DNA of 64,000 nt from Scylla paramamosain. Lineage: Eukaryota > Arthropoda > Malacostraca > Decapoda > Portunidae. Below are positions 58,143 to 64,000 of this stretch, piece after piece; position 1 is the first letter of the stretch, and every line of letters begins with the position of its first letter. The notes beneath the pieces were generated by a model. That model had not been told where the DNA came from and made no database searches. It saw nothing but the letters and a program-made list of their open reading frames with translations. The position numbers and the translations under genes were made by a program. The stretch spans positions 12,041,664 through 12,105,663 of the forward strand of contig NC_087185.1 in the NCBI RefSeq assembly GCF_035594125.1, given 5' to 3'.

Positions 58143-59980
58143 AAGATCTAACTCCCCTCGTGACTTCAAGCATCTAGCCAAAAATATCTCCAATAACTTT
58201 GCTTCTCTTTCAAATTAATTGAAGATCTAACTCCCCTCGTGACTTCTGGCACCTAGCCAATAACATATCCAATAACTTTGCTTCTTCTTTCCCTCCTTTA
58301 TTTCAACCAGATGGCACCACTGCTGTCACATCTATCTCTAAAGCTGAACTTTAACCTTTAACCTTTTAACAAACCTTTGCTAAAAAACGCTACCTTGGAC
58401 GATTCAGGGCTTGTTCCTCCCTCTCCTCCACCCTCTAACTACTTCATGCTACCTATTAAAATTCTTTGCAGTGATGTTTTTCATGCCCTCGCTGGCCTAA
58501 AGCCTCGGAAGGCTTATGGATCTGATGGACCTCGGATGGCTTATGGACCTATTGTTCTCCGAAACTGCGCCTCCTTGCTTGCTACCTTACCTAGTCAAAC
58601 TCTTTCTGTTTTGTCTGTCAACATCTACCTTTCCTTTTTGCTGGAAGTTTGCCTACATTCCGCCTGTTCCCTAAAAAGGGTCACCGTTGTAATCCCTGAA
58701 ACTACCGTCCTATTGTTTTAATTTCCTGCCTATCTAAAGTTTCGAATCTATCCTCAACAGGAAGATTCTTAAAAAACATCCATGATTTCACAACCTTCTA
58801 TCTGATCGCCAGTATGGGTTCTGTCAAGGCCGCTTTACTGGTGATCTTCTGGCTTTCCTTACTGAGTCTTGGTCATCCTCTTTTAGAGATTTTGGTGAAA
58901 CGTTTCCTCTTCCTTTAGACATATCAAAAGCTTTTGATAGAGTATGGCACAAAGCTTTGATTTCCAAACTACCCTCCTACGGCTTCTATCCTTCTCTCTG
59001 TAACTTCATCTCAAGTTTCCTTTCTGATCGTTTTATTGCTGCTGTGGTAGACGGTTACTGTTCTTCTCCTAGATCTATTAACAGTTGTGTTCCTCAGGGT
59101 TATGTTCTGTCACCCACTCACTTCCTATTATTCATCAATGATCTTCTAACCAAACTTTTTGTCCAATTCACTCCAACGCTAATGATACCATCCTGCACTT
59201 TCTACGTCTTTTCATAGACGTCCAACCCTTCAGGAAGTAAAAAGTTCACACAGGGAAGCCACAAAACTCTTGACTTCTGATCTCTCTAAAATTTCTGATT
59301 GGGGCAGAGCAAAATTGCTCGATTGCTCAATACCTCAAAAACTCAATTCCTCCATCTAATAACTCGACACAACCTTCCAGACAACTATCCCCTCTTCTTC
59401 CAAGTTACTCAACTTGCCCCCTCTTCTACAATGAACATCCTCGGTCTGTTCTTTTATTAGTGGACCCCTCTTCTACACTGAACATCCTCGGTCTGTCCTT
59501 TTCATATAATCTAAACTGGAAACTTCACATCACATCTCTAGTTAAAACAGCTTCTATGAAGTTAGGCGTTCTGAGACGTCTCTAACAGTTTTTCTCTCAC
59601 CTCCCCAGCTGCTAACTCTATACAAGGGCCATTTATAGAGTATGCTTCACATGTCTGGGAAAGGGGGGGTGTTCCACTCATACCGCTCATTTAGACAGGG
59701 TGGAATCAAAAGTTTTTCGTCTCATCAACTCCTCTCCTCTAACTGACTGTCTTCAGCCTCTTTCTCATCGCCGCAGTGTTGCATCTCTAGCTATCTTCTA
59801 CCGCTATTTTCATGCTAACTGCTCTTCTGATTCCTAACTGCATGCCTCCCCTCCTCCCGCGGCCTCGCTGCACAAGACTTTCTCCTTTTTTCTCATCCTT
59901 ATTCTGTCCACCTCTCTAATGCAAGAGTTAACCAGTATTCACAGTTATTCATGCATTTCTCTGGTAAACTTTGTAACTCA
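58143..59980 (+). mobile_element. A15 (left part): family A copy inserted in the BEL/Pao RT
   Basis: It begins in the pre-RT segment, with an imperfect 76-bp tandem repeat of AGATCTAACTCCCCTCGTGAC (58146 and 58223). The RT runs to GVPQGY-like and a broken catalytic region (59160-59180, where Y-A-D-D is no longer readable), then the C-terminal region. It stops at TTTGTAACTC (59979) and resumes at 63245. Multiple frameshifts mark it as older than A16. Confidence 0.87.
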
Positions 59981-62900
59981 CAGGAGGAAGCAGTAGACAC
60001 CTGCCGAAACGATAATTACTCCCAGTGAGGTCTAAAGCACTGTTCAGGGGGTGTTGTGAACTTATCATTAAACCCAGCTGTGACCTCACTGAACGTTTCC
60101 CTTTGTGTCTCACAGTAAAAGGGGGCAGTCACAGCCTGCCCTCTAAAAGACAACTATTTCCTCCACACAAAACTACAAACACCTAATAAAACACACACCC
60201 TTCAGTCAAAAATTTTAAAATTATCATGGCGACTCCTACACCAGCCTCAGAGTCCCCATCTGGGGAGGGGACCATAAATGTCCTCAGGTCGGACTGCCTT
60301 TCTGTCGACGACCCTAAGTGTCTCGACACCCCCCTCAACTTTTTCTTCATTAACTTCTGCAACATTTCGCGGTCGAAGATCTAATTTTTAATCTGTAGAA
60401 CACCACCTCTCTTCTTCTAAACCTCATCTTCTTTCCCTCACTGAAACTGAGGTGTCTGAGGCAACTGACAGTAGCCCCTCCATCCATCCAAAGCTGGATG
60501 CTGCGTTTATGTGCGCAATGACTTAACCTGCTCTCGTGCCCACGCTCTTGAATCTTCCGAGTTTTCCACCATCTGGCTACGACTACAGAATCACTCTCAT
60601 ACTAAATTTATCTGTGCTGTATACCTCTCACCTAACTCCTCTGATTATAAGAAATTCTTTGACTACTTAACTTCCAAAGTGGAGCACATTCTGACCCTCT
60701 TCCCTTTTACAGAGATCTCCATTCTTGGAGACTTCAATGTTCACCACCAGCTTTGGCTTTCCTCTCCCTTCACTGACCATCCAGGTGAACTAGCCTTCAA
60801 CTTTGCTATCCTCCACGACCTAGAGCAATTGGTGCAACACCCTACTCGTATTTCTGACAGTCTTGGAGATACGCCCAACATTCTTGACCTTTTCCTGACC
60901 TCTAATCCTTCTGCTTATGCTGTCACCCTTTCTTCTCCGTTGGGCTCCTCTGATCACAATCTCATATCTTTATCTTGTCCTATCACTCCAATCACTCCTC
61001 AGGATCCCCCTAAGCGAAGGTGCCTCTGGCGGTTTGCCTCTGCTAGTTGGGGGGACCTGAGGAGGTATTTTGCTGATTTTCCTTAGAATGACTACTGCTT
61101 CCATGTCAGAGACCCGTCTTTGTGTGCTGAGCGCATAACAGAGGTGATAGTGTCTGCCATGGAGGCGTAAATTCCTCACTCTTTTTCTCGTCCTAAACCT
61201 TCTAAACCTTGGTTTAACACAGCTTGTTCTCGTGCTATACATGATAGAGAGGTGGCCCACAAAAGGTACTTAAGCCTTCCATCACCAGAATCTCATGCAC
61301 TTTATATTTCTGCCCGGAACCATGACAAGTCTGATCTCCGACTAGCCAAAACTCCTTCATCAATAGAAAGTGTCAAAACCTTTCAAGATCTAACTCCGCT
61401 CGTGATTTCTGGCATCTAGCCAAAAATATCTCCAATAACTTTGCTTCTTCTTCTTTCCCTCCTCTATTTCAACCAGATGGCACCACTGCTATCACATCTA
61501 TTTCTAAAGCTGAACTCTTCGCTCAAACCTTTGCTAAAAACTCTACCTTGGACGATTCTGGGCTTGTTCCTCCCTCTCCTCCACCCTCTGACTACTTCAT
61601 GCCACGTATTAAAATTCTTCGCAGTGATGTTTTCCATGCCCTTGCTGGCCTAAACCCTCGGAAGGCTTATGGACCTGATGGGGACCCTCCTATTGTTCTC
61701 CGAATGTGTGCCTCCGTGCTTGCACCTTGCCTAGTCAAACTCTTTCAGCTCTGCTTGTCAACATCTACCTTTCCTTCTTGCTGGAAGTTTGCCCACTTTC
61801 AACCTGTTCCTAAAAAGGGGGACCGTTCTAATCCCTCAAACTACCGTCCTATTACTTTAATTTCCTGCCTATCTAAAGTTTTTGAATATATCCTCAACAG
61901 GAAGATTCTTAAACATCTATCACTTCACAACCTTCTATCTGATCGCCAGTATGGGTTCCGTCAAGGCCGCTCTACTGGTGATCTTCTGGCTTTCCTTACT
62001 GAGTCTTGGTCATCCTCTTTTAGAGGTTTTGGTGAAACTTGCTGTTGCCTTGGACATATCAAAAGCTTTTGATAGAGTCTGTCACAAAGCTTTGATTTCC
62101 AAACTACCCTCCTACGGTTTCTATCCTTCTCTCTGTAACTTCATCTCAAGTTTCCTTTCTGACCGTTCTATTACTGCTGTGGTAGACGGTCACTGTTCTT
62201 CTCCTAAATCTATTAACAGTGGTGTCCCTCAGGGTTCTGTCCTGTCACCCACTCTCTCCTTTTTATTCATTAATGATCGTCTAAACCAAACTTCTTGTCC
62301 TATCCACTTCTGTGATGATGATACCACCCTGCACTTTTCCATGTCTTTTCATAGACGTCCAACCCTTCAGGAGATAAACATATCACGCAGGGAACCCACA
62401 GAACGCTTGACTTCTGATCTTTCTAAAATTTCTGATTGGGGCTGAGCAAACTTGGTATTGTTCAATGCCTCAAAAACTCAATTCCTCCATCTATCAACTC
62501 GACACAACCTTCCAGACAACTATCCCCTCTTCTTCAGTGACACTCAACTGTCCCCCACTTCTACAGTGAACATCCTCGGTCTGTCCTTTACTTATAATCT
62601 GAACTGGAAACTTCACAACTCATCTCTAACTAAAACAGCTTCTATGAAGTTAGGCGTTCTGAGACGTCTCCGCCAGTTTTTCTCACCCCCCCAGCTGCTA
62701 ACTCTGTACAAGGGCCTTATTCGTCCGTGTATGGAGTATGCTTCACATGTCTGGGGGGGTTCCACTCATACTGCTCTTCTAGAGACGGTGGAACCAAAAG
62801 CTTTTCGTCTCTTCAACTCCTCTCCTGTAACTGACTGTCTTCAGCCTCTCTCTTACCGCCGCAATGTTGCATATCTAGCTGTCTTCTACCGCTATTTTCT

Positions 62901-63244
62901 GATCTTGCTAACTGCATGCCTCCCCTCCTTTCGCGGCCTCACTGCACAAGACTTTCTTCTTTCTCTCACCCCTATTCTGTCCACCTCTCTAACGCAAGAG
63001 TTAACCAGTATTCTCAATCATTTATCCCTTTCTCTGGTAAATCACTGGAACTCCCTGCCTGCTTCTGTATTTCCACCTTCGTATGACTTGAATTCCTTCA
63101 AGAGGGAGGTTTCAAGACACTTATTCATCAATTTATTTTTTATCACTGCTTTCACCCTTTTGTGGGGCTGGCATTTCAGTGGGCTTTTTTTTTATTCGAT
63201 TTTTGTTGCCCTTGGCCAGTGTCCTTCCTACATAAAAAAAAAAA
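59981..63244 (+). mobile_element. A16: full-length family A copy nested in A15
   Basis: Complete 5' leader, ATG at 60226 and 3' signature with poly(A). AACTC precedes its 5' end and also follows its A-run, a likely short target duplication (A residues ambiguous). The endonuclease frame is open from 60511 to 61086. Lesions include an extra T after AACATT (60365), a 45-bp deletion at 60478, a stop in CCTTAG (61085) and a deletion in motif A. The catalytic box reads CDDD (62311-62322) instead of YADD. Long open stretches remain (61548-62072, 62452-63288), so it is relatively young. Confidence 0.92.
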
Positions 63245-63466
63245 AAACTCTCTGCCTGCTTCTGTATTTCCACCTACGTATGACTTGAACTCCTTCAAGA
63301 AGGAGGTTTCAAGACATTTATCCTTCATTTTTTGATCACAGCTTCGGACCCTGTTCGGGGACCGGCATCTTAATGGGCTTTTTTTTTTTTTTTATGTTAT
63401 TCATTCATTTATTTATTATTTCTTTTTGTTGTCCTTGGCCGGTGTCCCTTTTACATAAAAAAAATA
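63245..63466 (+). mobile_element. A15 (right part): C-terminus and 3' end
   Basis: Continues A15 from CTCTCTGCCTGCTTCTG through ...FKKEVSRHL and the 3' signature to AAAAAAAATAATAAAG. The tail contains extra T/ATTT words (63389-63424). Confidence 0.87.
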
Positions 63467-64000
63467 ATAAAGTTCTCTGTTAGTTTGGTCCCGTATATAA
63501 ACAATCATTCAGACTACTTTCCTCCTTGGTTGCCCGTGAGCTGCAATTGAAAACCACTCTCATAGAGGTGGTGACATTCTTTCTTTACCGCATGATGAGG
63601 GAGGTAATGGGTAATAGTGTTATGATTTACTGGTTCCTCTATCCTCTCTAAGAAATTATTTGCGGTTTGATTTTTTTTATGATATCATATTGTTCCATCA
63701 TGGTTTTATTTTTCTTTAGCTTTATCCACAATTTTTTTTTTATTTGATTCTTGGTATTGATATAATTACTTGATAAGGGTGGTTCATTTATTTTCCAAGG
63801 TAATCTGACCCAATACTGATTGTCTTTACATTCTATGGTTTTGTTAAATTAGTCTTGGGTTATTTGCTCTTCAACATTAAGAGCACCGGGATTTATGCCC
63901 ATGGTATCTAAGCCCCATAACTTATGAATAGGTTCATGCCTTTCTTCTATGATGTCAGGCAGCTCATTAGGGATAAATTGAACTCTAATACGGGCCACTA
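63467..64000 (-). mobile_element. BEL/Pao reverse transcriptase, N-terminal part, runs off right edge
   Basis: Minus-strand reading from the right edge: VARIRVQFIPNELPDIIEE, then HKLWGLDTMGINPGA, KDNQYWVRLPWKINEPPL, a degenerate linker, RVVFNCSSRATKEESSLNDC and LYTGPN. This is the protease-to-RT junction and RT fingers of BEL/Pao elements (the F(W)GLE.IGI and VVFDAS..SLND.L..GP landmarks). It has several stops. It precedes 58142 in the same polyprotein, with A15/A16 between. Confidence 0.85.

Overview
The window looks like repeat-rich nuclear DNA of an arthropod, most likely a decapod crustacean (inference). It has no operons, no bacterial-type genes and no intact single-copy gene that I can recognise. 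It is built from non-LTR retrotransposons (LINEs) of at least five families, one BEL/Pao LTR retrotransposon, an LTR pair with a tRNA-type primer site, several unclassified interspersed repeats, small hairpin or terminal-inverted-repeat elements, and very long (TA)n, (GA)n and (TG)n arrays. Family labels A-H and K are mine. The mixture of RNase H-bearing I-like LINEs, a CR1-type LINE with an 8-bp tail repeat, a Rex1-type LINE and BEL/Pao fits decapod genomes, but the species cannot be read from the sequence.

Family A is the dominant element: an endonuclease plus reverse transcriptase LINE of about 3.3 kb with a structured 5' leader and a conserved 3' end running into poly(A). About 16 copies lie on both strands. 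The best copy (3263-6583) is full length with one visible frameshift, in a C-run. Family C is an I-like LINE with a gag-like ORF1, RT, RNase H and a Cys/His C-terminus; it is present only as decayed minus-strand pieces (1-1440, 6858-7406, 11885-13825, 17993-18115, 25839-27860). Family B (CR1-type) has one plus copy (14795-16600) and one minus copy (20189-22103). Family G is a 5'-truncated LINE (40349-41340). Family H (Rex1/Babar-like) is a nearly complete copy at 54060-57402.

Layout: 1-3.2 kb holds a C remnant, a broken copy of a conserved metazoan zinc-site protein (K) and a cluster of heat-shock-element-like sites. 3.2-11.5 kb holds three A copies, C fragments and TA arrays. 11.5-13.8 kb holds a 51-bp minisatellite and a C remnant. 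13.8-25.8 kb holds both B copies and an A copy split by a nested insertion. 25.8-29.7 kb holds the C ORF1 remnant and unassigned DNA. 29.7-38.9 kb alternates A, D and LTR-like (E) pieces with the longest TA arrays. 38.9-43 kb is an A copy split by G. 43-52.9 kb mixes D, F, small hairpin elements and A copies. 53.2-64 kb is a BEL/Pao element cut by two insertions: H, and an A copy that itself contains another A copy.

The main biological content is the order of insertions, which can be read because the host ORFs rejoin across the inserts, and the tie between element ends and dinucleotide arrays. In one LINE copy a (TA)n array has expanded inside RT codons that are naturally ATA TAT ATC, which gives an ancestral and a derived state side by side. 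I found no convincing new enzymatic or defence system. The strongest leads are the HSE-like array, the folded 5' leader of family A, the repeated hairpins with paired changes in the E LTRs, and the shared ACTCG interruptions in separate TA arrays.
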